Origin: Thioalkalivibrio sp.
Lineage (GTDB): Bacteria > Pseudomonadota > Gammaproteobacteria > Ectothiorhodospirales > Ectothiorhodospiraceae
Direction: 5' to 3'
Assembly (NCBI GenBank): GCA_011389655.1
Contig: JAABTX010000004.1
Span: 36,388-100,387 of the forward strand
DNA: 64,000 nt
Shown here: piece by piece, positions 36,834 to 50,930 of the stretch
Layout: each line of letters starts with the position of its first letter
Numbering within the stretch: the first letter of the stretch is position 1
The notes under the pieces: generated by a model
The model's database searches: none
What the model was told of the DNA's origin: nothing
Seen by the model: only the letters and a program-made list of their open reading frames with translations
Program-made: the position numbers and the translations under genes

Positions 36834-37292
36834 ATGACCGATCGCCTGCGCTGCCACGTCACCGTTGCCGCGGTGGTCGCCGACGCCGGGCGCTATCTCT
36901 TCGTCGAGGAGCGGATCCGCGGGCGGCGCGTGCTGAACCAGCCGGCGGGACATCTCGAGGCCGGCGAGGATCTGTTGCAGGCCGTGGTGCGCGAGATGCG
37001 CGAGGAGACCAGCCTCGACTTCCTGCCCGCCTCCTGGCTCGGCTGCGACCTGCTCCGGCTTCCGGATGGCGCGGTGACGCTCCGCGTCGCCTTCACCGGC
37101 GAGACCCGACCGCTGCCGGGGCCGGTCGACCGGGATCCGGTGATCATCGCGACCCACTGGCTGAGCCTGGCAGAGGCGGCAGAGCGTTTCACCCTGCGCA
37201 GCCCGCTGGTCCGGCGGACCCTGCAGCGCTTCGAGGAAGGCGTCCGGCTCCCTCTGGAGAGCCTCGGCGGACTGGTGCCCGATCGGACATGA
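36834..37292 (+). CDS. nudJ: NUDIX hydrolase (NudJ-like)
   Basis: Nudix box GHLEAGEDLLQAVVREMREETSLDF; adjacent to mnmA with ATGA overlap. Confidence 0.85.
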   Translation: MTDRLRCHVTVAAVVADAGRYLFVEERIRGRRVLNQPAGHLEAGEDLLQAVVREMREETSLDFLPASWLGCDLLRLPDGAVTLRVAFTGETRPLPGPVDRDPVIIATHWLSLAEAAERFTLRSPLVRRTLQRFEEGVRLPLESLGGLVPDRT

Positions 37293-38401
37293 GCCGGCGC
37301 CCGAAGGTCATCCTCGGCCTGTCCGGAGGCGTCGACTCGGCGCTGGCAGGGGCACGGCTGCTCGAGGCCGGCTATCGGGTCGAAGGCCTGTTCATGAAGA
37401 ACTGGGAGGACGACGACGCGCCGGGCTACTGTGCCGCCGAGGCCGATCTGGCGGCCGCGCGGGAGGTTGCGGACACGCTCGGCATCCCCCTGCACAAGGC
37501 CAATTACACGGCCCGGTACCGGGAACGGGTCTTCGCACTGTTCCTCGCCGAGTACGAGGCGGGCCGAACCCCGAACCCGGACATTCTGTGCAACCGGGAG
37601 ATCAAGTTCCCGGCACTGGTCGAACATGCGCGCAGGCTTGGCGCCGATCACGTGGCCACCGGGCATTACGCGGACGTCCGCCACGATGCCGATGCGTCCA
37701 GCCTGCTCCTGGCCGCCGACGCCGGCAAGGACCAGACCTATTTTCTCTGCCGCCTGACCCAGGAGCAGCTGCGTCCCGCGCTCTTCCCGCTGGGATCGCT
37801 GCTGAAGACCGACGTCCGCCAGCAGGCCCGCGCACTGGGGCTGCCCAACTACGCGCGCCCGGACAGCACTGGAATCTGCTTCATCGGAGAGCGCCGCTTC
37901 CGGGATTTCCTGTCGCGGTACCTCCGCGCGCCGGAAGGGGAGATCCGCACTCCGGACGGTCTGCACCTGGGCACCCACCGGGGCCTGATGTTCTACACTC
38001 CGGGGCAGCGTCAGGGGCTCGGGATCGGCGGGGTCGCCGGAGGCACGGAGTCGCCGTGGTACGTGGTGGACAAGGACACGGCGAACAATCGTCTGATCGT
38101 CGCGCAGGGGGCCGACCATCCGCTGCTGTACAGCCGCGGCCTGACCACCGCGGCACCACACTGGATCCGCGGGCCGGCGGCATGCAGCGAGCCGCTCATG
38201 GCCCGGATCCGGCACCGCCAGCCACTGCAGGCCGCGCGCATCCTCGGAGCCGGCTCGTCCGGGCTTGAGGTCACGTTCGAGACGCCCCAGCGCGCTGTCG
38301 CGCCGGGCCAGTCCATCGCCTTCTATCGCGGCAGGGAGTGCCTCGGCGGAGCCGTGATCGCGGCGCGGTCACGCGAGCCGGCCGACCCAGTTCCGGTATA
38401 G
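37289..38401 (+). CDS. mnmA: tRNA-specific 2-thiouridylase
   Basis: LGLSGGVDSALAGARLLEAGYRVEGLFMKNWEDDD, CNREIKFPAL, YARPDSTGICFIGERRFRDFL. Confidence 0.95.
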   Translation: MSRRPKVILGLSGGVDSALAGARLLEAGYRVEGLFMKNWEDDDAPGYCAAEADLAAAREVADTLGIPLHKANYTARYRERVFALFLAEYEAGRTPNPDILCNREIKFPALVEHARRLGADHVATGHYADVRHDADASSLLLAADAGKDQTYFLCRLTQEQLRPALFPLGSLLKTDVRQQARALGLPNYARPDSTGICFIGERRFRDFLSRYLRAPEGEIRTPDGLHLGTHRGLMFYTPGQRQGLGIGGVAGGTESPWYVVDKDTANNRLIVAQGADHPLLYSRGLTTAAPHWIRGPAACSEPLMARIRHRQPLQAARILGAGSSGLEVTFETPQRAVAPGQSIAFYRGRECLGGAVIAARSREPADPVPV

Positions 38402-38443
38402 TGGCGGCCCTGTGCAACCTCCACCCAGCGGGATACGCGATTC

Positions 38444-39073
38444 TTGGAGCGCAGCGACTACAACCGAGCCCTGGCCCTCGCGGCCATCTTCCAGACCGCC
38501 TCGCTGGTGAAGGACCTCGCCTGGCGCGGCCAGTGCGACGATCACGAGTTCGAGATCATGATCGGCAGCCTGTTCGCCTTCGACGCCGACACACCCTCCG
38601 AGATCTTCCGCGGGGAGGCCAACCTGCGCAATGGGCTGGAGCGGATCGACGTGCAGCTGAAATCCGGCGGAAAACCGCCGGACATGGAAATCACGCGCTA
38701 CGCAATCGGCCTGATCTTCCTCGAACGCAAGCTGCAGGCACGACCGGACAGGCTCTCCGCCCTCGGTGACGGACTGAAGGCTGCCGAGCGACAGGTCGAG
38801 TACTTCAATCTCGCCCACGACAGCGTGATCGCCCGGCTCGCCGAGGTGTACCAGGAGACCATCTCGCCGCTGGGCCCACGGATCATCGTGCAGGGAGAGC
38901 AGACGCACCTCTCCAACCCGAACGTCGCGGCACGCATCCGCGCCGCACTGCTCGCCGGCATCCGCGCCGCCGTGCTCTGGCGCCAGGCCGGCGGTTCACG
39001 CTGGAAGCTGCTGTTCGGGCGCAACCGGCTGATACAGGAAGCGCGCGACCTTCTGCACCGACTCAATACCTGA
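38444..39073 (+). CDS. hflD: HflD homolog
   Basis: SDYNRALALAAIFQTASLVKDLAWRGQCDDHEFEIMIGSLF...HDSVIARLAEVYQETISPLGPRIIVQGE; TTG start proposed. Confidence 0.88.
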   Translation: MERSDYNRALALAAIFQTASLVKDLAWRGQCDDHEFEIMIGSLFAFDADTPSEIFRGEANLRNGLERIDVQLKSGGKPPDMEITRYAIGLIFLERKLQARPDRLSALGDGLKAAERQVEYFNLAHDSVIARLAEVYQETISPLGPRIIVQGEQTHLSNPNVAARIRAALLAGIRAAVLWRQAGGSRWKLLFGRNRLIQEARDLLHRLNT

Positions 39074-39091
39074 CCCCCGGGAGCCGACACC

Positions 39092-41842
39092 ATGACCGCA
39101 CCCACCGACAAGTTCACCCGGAGCCTGAGCGCCGGCGGCCGCGAGTGCGGCATCGTCCCGATCACCGAGGACCGCCGGGCCGCGAGCCTGCCCTACTCGC
39201 TGAAGATCCTGCTGGAGAACCTGCTCCGCTTCGAGGACGGCCGCACGGTGCGCGCCAGCGACATCGAGGCGGTGCTGGACTGGGACCCCGCGGCGGAGCC
39301 CGCGCAGGAGATCGCCTTTCGCCCCGCGCGGGTGCTGCTGCAGGATTTCACCGGCGTGCCCGCGGTGGTGGATCTGGCCGCGATGCGGGACGCGATGGTT
39401 GCCCTCGGCGGCGACCCGGCGAAGATCAACCCGATGCAGCCGGCCGAACTGGTGATCGACCACTCGGTGCAGGTCGACACCTACGGTAGCGTGAACGCGC
39501 TGCAGCTCAATGCCGAGCTCGAGTACTCCCGCAACCGCGAGCGCTACAGCTTCCTGAAGTGGGGCCAGCAGGCCTTCTCCACCTTCAAGGTGGTGCCGCC
39601 GGACACCGGCATCGTGCACCAGGTGAACCTGGAGTACCTCGCCCGCAGCGTGTTCGTCGAGGACCAGCCTGACGGCCGCTGCGTCGCCTATCCGGACACC
39701 CTGGTCGGGACGGACTCGCACACCACGATGATCAACGGGCTCGGCGTGCTGGGCTGGGGGGTCGGCGGCATCGAGGCCGAGGCGGCGATGCTCGGGCAGC
39801 CGATATCCATGCTGATCCCGCAGGTCGTCGGGTTCAGACTCTCCGGACGCCTGTCCGAGGGGGCGACCGCCACCGACCTGGTGCTGGTGATCGTGGAGAT
39901 GCTGCGCAAGCACGGTGTGGTGGGCAAATTCGTCGAGTTCTTCGGCGACGGCCTCGCGCACCTGCCGCTGGCGGATCGTGCGACCATCGCGAACATGGCT
40001 CCCGAATACGGCGCCACCTGCGGCATCTTCCCGATCGACGGCGAAACGCTCGAGTACCTGCGCCTGACCGGACGCGATCCGGAGCACATTGAACTGATCG
40101 AGGCCTACGCCCGGGCGCAGGGCCTCTGGCGCGAGGACGGAGCGCCGCAGGCCCGCTACACCGATGTGCTGGAGCTGGACCTCGGCACCGTGGAACCGAG
40201 CCTGGCCGGCCCACGGCGGCCTCAGGACCGCCTGCGGCTGAGCGAGGTGGGGACCCGCGTGTCAGGCATGATCGACACCATTCTGAAGGAACGGGCCTCT
40301 GCCGCGACCGAGCCGGCGGAGGCGGAGCGCTTCGAGGCCGAGGGCGGCCATACCGCGGTCGGCGTGGAGCAGCAGGCGGTCGCCACCACGCCGCGGACCA
40401 CCATCACCATGAACGGCGAGGACTTCACCCTCGATCACGGGGACATCGTGATCGCGGCCATCACTTCCTGCACCAACACATCGAACCCTTCGGTGATGCT
40501 GGCCGCCGGCCTCCTCGCGCGCAAGGCCCGCGAACGCGGCCTGAAGGTGAAGCCATGGGTCAAGACCTCGCTGGCGCCAGGGTCCAAGGTGGTCACCGAG
40601 TACCTGCAGCATTCCGGCCTGCTGACCGACCTGGAGGCGCTGGGCTTCCACCTGGTCGGTTACGGCTGCACCACCTGCATCGGCAACTCGGGCCCGCTGC
40701 CCGAGCCGATCAGCGAGGCGGTACTGAAGGACGACCTGATCGTCAGTTCGGTCCTGTCGGGGAATCGGAATTTCGAGGGGCGCATCCACTCGGAGGTGCG
40801 CATGAACTTCCTCGCATCCCCTCCACTGGTCGTCGCCTATGCGCTGGCCGGGACGACCACCATCGACCTGCAGAACGATCCCTTGGGCGAGGATGCCCTC
40901 GGGAAGGCGGTGCACCTGCGGGACATCTGGCCGAGCAACGCGGAGATCCAGGCCAGCGTGACCGGCAACGTGAACGCGCAGAGCTTCCGGACCACCTACG
41001 AGGATATCTACCGCGGCGAGGACCGCTGGATGCGCCTGACCGCGCCCGAGGGAGACCGCTTCGACTGGCAGGAGGAATCGACTTACGTGCGGAATCCGCC
41101 GTACTTCGAGGGCATCACGATGGAGCCCGTTCCACTGACCAAGATCGAGGGCGCGCGCGTACTGGCGCTGCTTGGCGATTCGGTCACCACCGACCACATC
41201 TCGCCGGCCGGATCGATCCACCCGGAAAGCCCGGCCGGCCAGTACCTGGCCAGCAAGGGCGTGAAGCCAGCCGACTTCAACTCCTACGGCTCCCGACGCG
41301 GCAACCACGAGGTGATGATGCGCGGGACCTTCGCGAACGTGCGCCTGCGCAACCTGCTCGCCCCCGGCACGGAGGGCGGCGTGACCCTGCACCTGCCGGA
41401 TGGCCGCGAGATGCCGATCTATGATGCCGCAATGCAGTACCAGGACGAAGGCGTGCCCCTGGTGGTCATCGCCGGCAAGGAGTATGGGACCGGCTCTTCG
41501 CGGGACTGGGCCGCGAAGGGGACGCTGCTGCTCGGCGTGAAGGCGGTGATCGTCGAGAGCTTCGAGCGCATCCACCGCTCGAATCTTGTCGGTATGGGCG
41601 TGCTCCCGCTGACCTTCCTGCCCGGGGAGAATGCCGCTTCGCTGGGTCTGACCGGGCGCGAGGTGTTCAGCATCGAGGGTCTCGATGAGGGCCGTGCCTC
41701 CCGGGTCAGCGTTCGCGCGATGCGCGATGACGGATCGGTGACCGAGTTCCAGGCCCGGGTTCGCCTCGACACGCCCCAGGAGATCGACTACTTCCGTCAC
41801 GGCGGGATCCTTCCCTACGTGTTGCGGCAACTCGCAGTCTAG
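39092..41842 (+). CDS. acnA: Aconitate hydratase A
   Basis: [84 protein letters not shown]. Confidence 0.96.
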   Translation: MTAPTDKFTRSLSAGGRECGIVPITEDRRAASLPYSLKILLENLLRFEDGRTVRASDIEAVLDWDPAAEPAQEIAFRPARVLLQDFTGVPAVVDLAAMRDAMVALGGDPAKINPMQPAELVIDHSVQVDTYGSVNALQLNAELEYSRNRERYSFLKWGQQAFSTFKVVPPDTGIVHQVNLEYLARSVFVEDQPDGRCVAYPDTLVGTDSHTTMINGLGVLGWGVGGIEAEAAMLGQPISMLIPQVVGFRLSGRLSEGATATDLVLVIVEMLRKHGVVGKFVEFFGDGLAHLPLADRATIANMAPEYGATCGIFPIDGETLEYLRLTGRDPEHIELIEAYARAQGLWREDGAPQARYTDVLELDLGTVEPSLAGPRRPQDRLRLSEVGTRVSGMIDTILKERASAATEPAEAERFEAEGGHTAVGVEQQAVATTPRTTITMNGEDFTLDHGDIVIAAITSCTNTSNPSVMLAAGLLARKARERGLKVKPWVKTSLAPGSKVVTEYLQHSGLLTDLEALGFHLVGYGCTTCIGNSGPLPEPISEAVLKDDLIVSSVLSGNRNFEGRIHSEVRMNFLASPPLVVAYALAGTTTIDLQNDPLGEDALGKAVHLRDIWPSNAEIQASVTGNVNAQSFRTTYEDIYRGEDRWMRLTAPEGDRFDWQEESTYVRNPPYFEGITMEPVPLTKIEGARVLALLGDSVTTDHISPAGSIHPESPAGQYLASKGVKPADFNSYGSRRGNHEVMMRGTFANVRLRNLLAPGTEGGVTLHLPDGREMPIYDAAMQYQDEGVPLVVIAGKEYGTGSSRDWAAKGTLLLGVKAVIVESFERIHRSNLVGMGVLPLTFLPGENAASLGLTGREVFSIEGLDEGRASRVSVRAMRDDGSVTEFQARVRLDTPQEIDYFRHGGILPYVLRQLAV

Positions 41843-41917
41843 GTTTAAAGTCAGAAGCGCCCGTTTGCGCCCGGGCGCTGATTGCAACCGGAAACGGCGC
41901 AGGGGGAGTTGCAGCCG

Positions 41918-43087
41918 ATGCGGGGCAAGAGGGGTGGGCGTCTGCAGGCGGGGCGTACCGGGGTCATGCTCCGCGGGGTCGTCCTGGGTGGTGCCGCGAT
42001 CCTTCTCAGCGCCTGCGGCGCGGAGGATCCGTCCGAGACGCAGGGGGCTCCACCGCCAGCCGTCACGGTCGTGCAACTCAAGACCGAGCCGGTCACGGAA
42101 ACCCGTGAGTTCGTCGGGCGCGTCACCGCGGCCGAGCGGGTCGAGATCCTTGCCCGCGTCCGCGGATTCCTCGAGGAACGTTTGTTCGTCGAGGGCGAGA
42201 CCGTGACCGCCGGCGAGCCGCTGTTCCGGATCGAGTCCGACGCCTACGAGGCCGCCTTCGCGCAGCGCGAGGCCGATCTCGAACGGGCGCGCGCCGAATA
42301 CGAGAATGCGCAGGCGCAGTTGCGCCGCGGCGAGGAGCTCCTGGTCAACAATGACATCGCCCGCGCACGCGTCGACGAGCTGCGGGCGGCGGAGTCCGTC
42401 GCGCGCGCCGGCATCGCGCAGGCCGAGGCCGTGCTGCAGGAAGCCCGTCTCAATCTCGAATACACCGAAATAAGCGCGCCCATCGACGGCCGCATCGGGC
42501 TTTCGCGGTACACGGTCGGCAATCTGGTCGGCCCCGAGGCCGGCGCGCTGGCGACCGTGGTGCAGCGGGATCCGATCGACGTGCAACTTCCCCTGCCCCA
42601 GCAGGAACTGCTGGAGTACCGCAGGGCGGTGCTCGATCGCGGGGGCGATCCGGCCGCGGTCACGGTCCACCTGCGGCTCGCTGACGGAAGCCGCTACGGT
42701 GAAGACGGACAAGTGGATTTCGTCGACGTCACCGTGGACCCCGGCACCGACTCCGTGCTGGTGCGATCCCGCCTGCCGAATCCGGACGGGCTTCTGGTGC
42801 CGGGCCAGTTCGCCACCGTCATCCTGGAAATCGGAGAACCGCAGACGGCATTGCTGGTCCCCCAGTCTTCGCTGCAGATGGACCAGATGGGCCTGTTCGT
42901 GCTGGTCGTGGACGACCAGCAGCAGGTAGCGGTGCGGCGGGTCACCACCGGCCAGCAGGTCGACGGTCGCGTGGTCGTGCAGTCGGGGCTGTCGGAAGGC
43001 GACCGGGTGGTGGTGGAGGGTGTGCAGAAGGTGCGACCCGGGCAGAGCGTCACCGCGACGCCCTGGCAGCCACCGACATCGGACTGA
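41918..43087 (+). CDS. RND efflux periplasmic adaptor lipoprotein (AcrA/MexA-like)
   Basis: Lipobox ILLSACG; TETREFVGRVTAAERVEILARVRGFLEERLF; start among 41882/41918/41966 uncertain. Confidence 0.9.
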   Translation: MRGKRGGRLQAGRTGVMLRGVVLGGAAILLSACGAEDPSETQGAPPPAVTVVQLKTEPVTETREFVGRVTAAERVEILARVRGFLEERLFVEGETVTAGEPLFRIESDAYEAAFAQREADLERARAEYENAQAQLRRGEELLVNNDIARARVDELRAAESVARAGIAQAEAVLQEARLNLEYTEISAPIDGRIGLSRYTVGNLVGPEAGALATVVQRDPIDVQLPLPQQELLEYRRAVLDRGGDPAAVTVHLRLADGSRYGEDGQVDFVDVTVDPGTDSVLVRSRLPNPDGLLVPGQFATVILEIGEPQTALLVPQSSLQMDQMGLFVLVVDDQQQVAVRRVTTGQQVDGRVVVQSGLSEGDRVVVEGVQKVRPGQSVTATPWQPPTSD

Positions 43088-43093
43088 GACGCG

Positions 43094-46000
43094 ATGTTCT
43101 CGCACCTCTTCATCGACCGGCCGCGGCTGGCGATCGTGATCTCGGTACTGATCACGCTCGCGGGTCTGATTGCCCTCACCCGTCTCCCGGTCGCGCAGTT
43201 TCCCGACATCGTGCCACCGCAGGTACAGGTCTCCGGCTTCTATCCGGGCGCCAGCGCCGAGGTCGTGGAGTCCACCATCGCCCAGCCCGTCGAGGGCAAG
43301 GTGAACGGCGTGGACAACATGCTCTACATGAAGTCCACGGCGACCAACGCCGGCTTCTATTCGCTGACCGTGACCTTCGAGCTGGGTACCGATCCGGACA
43401 TCAACACCGTGAACGTACAGAACCGCGTGGCGCTGGCCGAGGCACAACTCCCGGAGGAGGTGAAGCGTCAGGGCCTGACGGTACGCAAGAAGTCCTCGGC
43501 GCTGCTGCAGCTGGTGGCCCTGCACTCGCCGGAGCAGACCTACGACGGCCTGTTCCTGAGCAACTACGCGACCATCAATCTGCTCGACACGCTCGCGCGC
43601 GTGCCCGGCGTTGGCGAGGTCTCGCTGTTCGGGGTACAGGACTACAGCATGCGCATCTGGCTCAGCACCGAGCGCCTGACCGCGCTCGGCCTGACGCCCA
43701 CGGACGTGGTGCAGGCGATCCGTGCCCAGAATGTGCAGGCGGCGGTCGGCCGCATCGGCGCGCAGCCGATGAGCGAGGACGCCCAGTTCCAGATCACCCT
43801 GCAGACCCGTGGACGCCTGTCGGAGGTGGAGGAATTCGAGGAGATCGTGGTCCGCGCGAACCCCGACGGCTCCACCGTGCGGGTGCGGGACCTTGGCCGG
43901 GTGGAGTTGGGTGCGAAGAGCTCCGACGCGGTGGCACGTCTGAACGGCAGCGACACCGCCGGGATCGGGATCTACCAGGCGCCCGGGGCAAACGCCCTGG
44001 CAGTCGCCGAGGGCGTGCGCGCCGCGATGGAGGATCTCGCCGAGCGTTTCCCCGAGGACATTGACTACCGCGTGGTCTACGATACCTCGGAATTCGTCAG
44101 CGCGAGCCTGGAAAAGGTCGTCCACACCCTGTTCGAGGCCTTCGTGCTGGTGGTGCTGGTGGTCTTTCTGTTCCTCGGAAGTCTGCGGGCCACGCTGATC
44201 CCGATGATCGCGGTGCCGGTGGCACTGATCGGCACCTTCGCCTTTCTGCTGATGCTGGGCTTCTCGATCAACACGATCTCGCTGCTCGCGGTCGTGCTCG
44301 CGATTGGTATCGTCGTGGACGATGCGATTGTGGTCGTGGAGAACATCGAGCGGATCATGGAGGAGGAGGGTCTGGCGCCGCGGGAGGCCGCGAGGAAGGC
44401 GATGACCCAGATCACGGGCCCGATTCTCGCAATCACGCTGGTGCTGCTCTCGGTGTTCGTGCCGGTGGCCTTCATTCCCGGGATCACCGGGCAGATGTTC
44501 CAGCAGTTCGCCGCGGTGATCGCGTTCGCGATGGTGATCTCCGCGGTGAACGCACTGACCCTCTCCCCCGCCCTGAGCGCACTGCTGCTGAAACCCGCGC
44601 AGCACCGGCGCGGCCCGATGCGCTACGTGCTCGGCGGGATCGACCGCGTGCGCGACGGCTACGCGTCGGTGGTGGCCCGTCTCGTGCGTATCTCCGCCAT
44701 TGCCGGCGTAATCGTGCTGGTGCTGGGTTTCGGCAGCTTCGGCCTGTTCAAGGCCACCCCGACCGGCTTTCTGCCAGAGGAGGACCAGGGGGCCTACATG
44801 GCCGAGATCCAGCTACCGCAGGGTGCCTCGGTGAGTCGCACCCTCGAGGTGGTCAAGCAGGTGGAGGCGATCGCCGCGGAGGACCCGGCGGTGGAGGATG
44901 TGCTGTCGGTCGTCGGCTTCAGCATCCTCGACAGTGCGGTGCAGCCGAACAGCGCCTTCCTGATCGGTCGGCTGAAGCCCTACTCCGAGCGCACCACGGA
45001 CGATCTGAAGGTGGACGCGGCAATCCGCCGGCTAGCGGTACAGGGCAATGCCCTTCCCGGTGCCCGGGTGATGCCGTTCAACCTGCCCCCCGTGGTCGGC
45101 CTCGGGACCGGCGGCGGATTCGAACTCCAGCTGCAGGACCTGCAGGGGCGGCCGCCGGAAGAGCTCGCCGCCACGATGCGCGCGCTGGTCTTCGCCGCCA
45201 ACCAGCACCCCGATCTCGGCGCCGTCTACTCGACGTGGGCGACGGACAATCCGCAGATCTACCTGCACATCGACCGCGACAAGGCACAGGCCCTCGGTGT
45301 GCAGATCGGAGACATCTTCTCCGCGCTGCAGGCCACGCTCGGCGGCGCCTATGTGAACGACATCAACCGGTTCGGCCGCGTCTGGCAGGTGAACGTTCAG
45401 GGTGAAGCGGAGGATCGCGAGCGCATCGACGATATCTCCCGCATTCACGTCCGCAATCGCGACGGCGAGATGGTCGCATTGCGCGCACTGGTGGAGCCGG
45501 AACTGATTCTCGGACCCCAGTCGCTGCAGCGCTACAACAACTATCGCAGCGTCACCATCAGTGGCGGACCCGCTCCGGGACGCAGTTCAGGCGACGGGCT
45601 GGCGGCGATGGAAGAGGTGTCCGCCGAGACCCTCCCCGCCGGCTTCGGCTTCGAGTGGACCGGCACCGCGCTGCAGGAGAAACAGGCCGGCGGCCAGACG
45701 GTGGTCGTGCTCGCGCTGGCGGTGCTCTTCGCCTATCTCTTCCTGGTCGCGCTGTACGAGAGCTGGTCCATGCCGGCTGCCGTGCTCCTGTCCGTGGTGG
45801 TCGCGGTCGTCGGTGCGATGCTGGCGCTGTGGGTCACGGGGCTCTCGAACGATCTCTACGCGCAGATCGGGATCGTGGTGCTGATCGGCCTGGCGGCGAA
45901 GAACGCGATCCTGATCGTGGAGTTCTCGATGGAGGAGCGACGCCAGGGTGTGCCCATCCTCGACGCGGCAACCAACGGGGCCCGACTCCGGATCCGCGCG

Positions 46001-46237
46001 GTATTGATGACCAGCTTCGCCTTCATCATGGGGCTGGTGCCGCTGATCACCGCCACCGGCGCCGGCGAGGCCAGCCAGCGGGGCGTGGGTACGGCGGTCT
46101 TCGGTGGCATGCTTGCAGCGGCTCTCGTTGGCGTATTCCTGATCCCGATGCTCTACGTACTCTTCCAGCGGCTGCGCGAGCGCATCCACGGAGCGGAGGG
46201 AACCGCCGGGACGCCGGATCCCGCAGGCACCCCCTGA
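43094..46237 (+). CDS. HAE1-family multidrug RND permease (AcrB/MexB-like)
   Basis: 1047 aa [84 protein letters not shown]. Confidence 0.94.
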   Translation: MFSHLFIDRPRLAIVISVLITLAGLIALTRLPVAQFPDIVPPQVQVSGFYPGASAEVVESTIAQPVEGKVNGVDNMLYMKSTATNAGFYSLTVTFELGTDPDINTVNVQNRVALAEAQLPEEVKRQGLTVRKKSSALLQLVALHSPEQTYDGLFLSNYATINLLDTLARVPGVGEVSLFGVQDYSMRIWLSTERLTALGLTPTDVVQAIRAQNVQAAVGRIGAQPMSEDAQFQITLQTRGRLSEVEEFEEIVVRANPDGSTVRVRDLGRVELGAKSSDAVARLNGSDTAGIGIYQAPGANALAVAEGVRAAMEDLAERFPEDIDYRVVYDTSEFVSASLEKVVHTLFEAFVLVVLVVFLFLGSLRATLIPMIAVPVALIGTFAFLLMLGFSINTISLLAVVLAIGIVVDDAIVVVENIERIMEEEGLAPREAARKAMTQITGPILAITLVLLSVFVPVAFIPGITGQMFQQFAAVIAFAMVISAVNALTLSPALSALLLKPAQHRRGPMRYVLGGIDRVRDGYASVVARLVRISAIAGVIVLVLGFGSFGLFKATPTGFLPEEDQGAYMAEIQLPQGASVSRTLEVVKQVEAIAAEDPAVEDVLSVVGFSILDSAVQPNSAFLIGRLKPYSERTTDDLKVDAAIRRLAVQGNALPGARVMPFNLPPVVGLGTGGGFELQLQDLQGRPPEELAATMRALVFAANQHPDLGAVYSTWATDNPQIYLHIDRDKAQALGVQIGDIFSALQATLGGAYVNDINRFGRVWQVNVQGEAEDRERIDDISRIHVRNRDGEMVALRALVEPELILGPQSLQRYNNYRSVTISGGPAPGRSSGDGLAAMEEVSAETLPAGFGFEWTGTALQEKQAGGQTVVVLALAVLFAYLFLVALYESWSMPAAVLLSVVVAVVGAMLALWVTGLSNDLYAQIGIVVLIGLAAKNAILIVEFSMEERRQGVPILDAATNGARLRIRAVLMTSFAFIMGLVPLITATGAGEASQRGVGTAVFGGMLAAALVGVFLIPMLYVLFQRLRERIHGAEGTAGTPDPAGTP

Positions 46238-46300
46238 TGGTCCGTACCTGACCCGCCTCCACCCCCTTCTCGGGAAGACCGGCGACGGGGCGCCCGGCCC

Positions 46301-47677
46301 TCACCGCGGCCCGGTAAGCCCCATCGGATCCAGCAGCGCCGCCAGCCGCTCGCGCTCGATCCCGGTCTGCTCCGCGGCGACGTCGAGGATCGGACGCCCG
46401 GTCCGGTAGGCCAGCTTGGCGATCTCGGCACCGGCCTCGTAGCCGATCTCGGCATTCAGGGAGGTCACCAGGATCGGGTTACGTGCCAGCGCCTCTTCCA
46501 GGCGCGCGCGGTTCACGGTGAAATCCGCGATCGCACGGTCGGCCAGGTGGTTCATCGACGCGGCCAGCAGCGCGATCTGGGTCAACAGGTCGTCGGCAAT
46601 CAGCGGCAGCATCACGTTCAGCTGAAAACTGCCCGACTGCGCGGCGCTGCCGATCGCGGCATCCAGGCCCGTCACCTGCACGCAGGCCATCGCCACGGCC
46701 TCCGGTATCACCGGGTTCACCTTGCCGGGCATGATCGAGCTGCCCGGCTGCAGTGCCGGAAGACTGATCTCGGCCAGTCCCGTCAGCGGGCCCGAGTTCA
46801 TCCAGCGCAGATCGTTGGCGATCTTCAGCAGCGTGGTTGCAAGGGTCCGCAGCTGGCCGGAAAGCTCAGCCGCCGTGTCCTGGCTCGCCAGCGCGGCAAA
46901 GCCGTTCGCCTGGCGTACGAAGGGAAGTTCCAGCCGTTCGGAGAGGCGCCGGGCCACGCGCTCGCCGAAGCCCTCCGGTGCGTTGACGCCGGTACCGACC
47001 GCCGTCCCGCCGATCGCGAGCTTGCACAGGCGCCGCCGCAGTTCGTCCAGCCGGGCCTCGCCGAGTTCGAGCTGCGTGCGCCATCCGGAGAGTTCCTGGT
47101 CGAGCCGGATCGGCATCGCATCCATCAGGTGTGTGCGCCCGGTCTTCACCACGTCCCCGAGCTCGCGTTCCCGGCGGGCGATCACCGCGATCAGGTGGCG
47201 CAGTGCCGGTCGCAGCTGCTGTTCCAGTTCCATCGTCGCGGCCACGTGGATCGCGGTCGGGATCACATCGTTGGAACTCTGGCCGCGGTTCACGTGGTCG
47301 TTCGGGTGAACGGGGCTGCCGGCCGCGGCGGCGAGATGGGCGATCACCTCGTTCACGTTCATGTTGGTGCTGGTGCCGGAGCCGGTCTGATAGACATCGA
47401 CCGGAAAGGCCTCGCGGTGTTGCCCGAGGGCGATCGCGTCGGCCGCCGCAACGATCGCCGCCGCCTGTTCGGCCGTCAGTCCCCCAAGTTCGCGGTTCAC
47501 CTCGGCACAGGCCGCCTTGATCTGGGCCAGTGCGCGGATGAAGGCCTCCGGCAGCGGCCGCTGAGCGATCCGGAAGTTGTCCACGGCCCGCTGGGTCTGG
47601 GGGCCCCAGGGGGCATCGGCCGGGATCCGGACCGGCCCCATGCTGTCGTGTTCGGTACGGTAGTCGTTGGTGGCCAT
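46301..47677 (-). CDS. fumC: Class II fumarate hydratase
   Basis: DVYQTGSGTSTNMNVNEVIAH, HPNDHVNRGQSSNDVIPTA, GSSIMPGKVNPVIPEA. Confidence 0.95.
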   Translation of the reverse strand: MATNDYRTEHDSMGPVRIPADAPWGPQTQRAVDNFRIAQRPLPEAFIRALAQIKAACAEVNRELGGLTAEQAAAIVAAADAIALGQHREAFPVDVYQTGSGTSTNMNVNEVIAHLAAAAGSPVHPNDHVNRGQSSNDVIPTAIHVAATMELEQQLRPALRHLIAVIARRERELGDVVKTGRTHLMDAMPIRLDQELSGWRTQLELGEARLDELRRRLCKLAIGGTAVGTGVNAPEGFGERVARRLSERLELPFVRQANGFAALASQDTAAELSGQLRTLATTLLKIANDLRWMNSGPLTGLAEISLPALQPGSSIMPGKVNPVIPEAVAMACVQVTGLDAAIGSAAQSGSFQLNVMLPLIADDLLTQIALLAASMNHLADRAIADFTVNRARLEEALARNPILVTSLNAEIGYEAGAEIAKLAYRTGRPILDVAAEQTGIERERLAALLDPMGLTGPR

Positions 47678-47699
47678 CATTGCGCTCCGAAGCGAATGA

Positions 47700-49667
<1,968 letters not shown>

Positions 49668-49668
49668 C

Positions 49669-50877
49669 GTGGCCACGGCGGGCACCCCGCCGCGCTCCCC
49701 CGCGGGCGCCGGCAGTTCCATCCCGGCACACCCGCCCCTTGGCGGCCTGGACCCGCGCGAGTTCCTGCGCGACTACTGGCAGCGCCGCCCGCTGCTGATC
49801 CGCGGTGCGGTCCCCGGTTTCCGGAACCCGATCGACACCGCCGACCTCGCCGGTCTGGCCTGCGAGCCGGGCATTCACTCCCGGCTGGTGCTCGGACACC
49901 CCGACCGCAGGGACTGGAGCGTCGAATACGGCCCCTTCGACCCGGAGCGGTTCAGCCGACTGCCGCAAACCGCCTGGACGCTGCTGGTCTCGGGCGTCGA
50001 GCACTACTGGCCCGAGGGCCCCGACTGGTTGCGCCGGTTCGACTTCATTCCGCACTGGCGGCGCGACGACCTGATGATCTCCAGCGCCGCGCGCGAGGGC
50101 TCGGTCGGACCGCACATCGACGCCTACGACGTCTTCCTGTTCCAGGCCCGGGGACGCCGGTGCTGGCAGATCCAGGATCCTCCCCCGAGGTCGCCGGTCT
50201 GCCTGCCCGGTCTGCCACTGGCGATCCTCAGACGCTTCGAGGCGACTTCCGAGTGGACCCTGCAGCCGGGAGACATGCTCTATTTGCCCCCCGGCATGCC
50301 GCACCTCGGCATGGCCCTGGACGACGAGTGCATGACCTGGTCGATCGGCTTCCGGGCGCCGGCCTGGCGCGACGTCTTGGGCGGGTTTCTCGAGGACCGC
50401 CTGGAGGCCGTGGGTCCGGAACACGTCAGCGACCCGGGGCGGGACATCTCGGTGCATCCGCACGAACTCGCGGCGGGGGACCTCGCGGCGCTGCGCGCCG
50501 GCCTGCTCGAACGCCTGCGGCTCCAGCCGGCGGCACTGGACCGGTTCCTGGGCGAGTTTCTCAGCCGCCCGCTCGAGGAGGATACCGGGGAACGGGGCTC
50601 GGCGGGCGCTGAAGACGGGTCACCGGAGGAGCTCGATCCCGCGACGCGCTACCGCTTCGATCCCGAACCCGGGCGCTACTGGATTCGAAGCGACGCCGGC
50701 ATCCTCCTGTTCATGGCCGGGCGATCCCTGGCGGCGCCCGGCCTGTCCACGGCCACCGCGGAGTCCTTCTGCGCCGCCGCAACCCTGGTTCCGGAAGACT
50801 GGGCCGCTGCGCTGCCCGGACTCGAACCCGTGCTCAGAGACCTGCTGCGACGCGGCCTGATCGAGCGCGACGCGTGA
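49669..50877 (+). CDS. roxA: Cupin/JmjC-type ribosomal protein L16 3-hydroxylase
   Basis: REFLRDYWQRRPLLIRGAVPGF, VGPHIDAYDVFLFQARGRRCWQI (HxD), LYLPPGMPHLGMA; GTG start. Confidence 0.86.
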   Translation: MATAGTPPRSPAGAGSSIPAHPPLGGLDPREFLRDYWQRRPLLIRGAVPGFRNPIDTADLAGLACEPGIHSRLVLGHPDRRDWSVEYGPFDPERFSRLPQTAWTLLVSGVEHYWPEGPDWLRRFDFIPHWRRDDLMISSAAREGSVGPHIDAYDVFLFQARGRRCWQIQDPPPRSPVCLPGLPLAILRRFEATSEWTLQPGDMLYLPPGMPHLGMALDDECMTWSIGFRAPAWRDVLGGFLEDRLEAVGPEHVSDPGRDISVHPHELAAGDLAALRAGLLERLRLQPAALDRFLGEFLSRPLEEDTGERGSAGAEDGSPEELDPATRYRFDPEPGRYWIRSDAGILLFMAGRSLAAPGLSTATAESFCAAATLVPEDWAAALPGLEPVLRDLLRRGLIERDA

Positions 50878-50897
50878 CCCCTGGAGGGCGGGCGCTT

Positions 50898-50930
50898 GCC
50901 CCCGCTGTCCAGCGCAGCGCGGGGGCTTTC
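50898..50930 (+). terminator. Rho-independent terminator after roxA
   Basis: GCCCCCGC-N13-GCGGGGGC followed by tttctt. Confidence 0.75.

Noticed and set aside
41856-41879. AGCGCCC-N10-GGGCGCT hairpin between acnA and the RND adaptor
   Set aside because: Clear stem but no U-tract. It could be a processing or attenuator hairpin; insufficient evidence.
40262-44605. 1447-aa minus-strand ORF antisense to acnA and the RND operon
   Set aside because: Low-complexity His/Arg/Gln-rich shadow ORF in GC-rich DNA opposite strongly supported genes.
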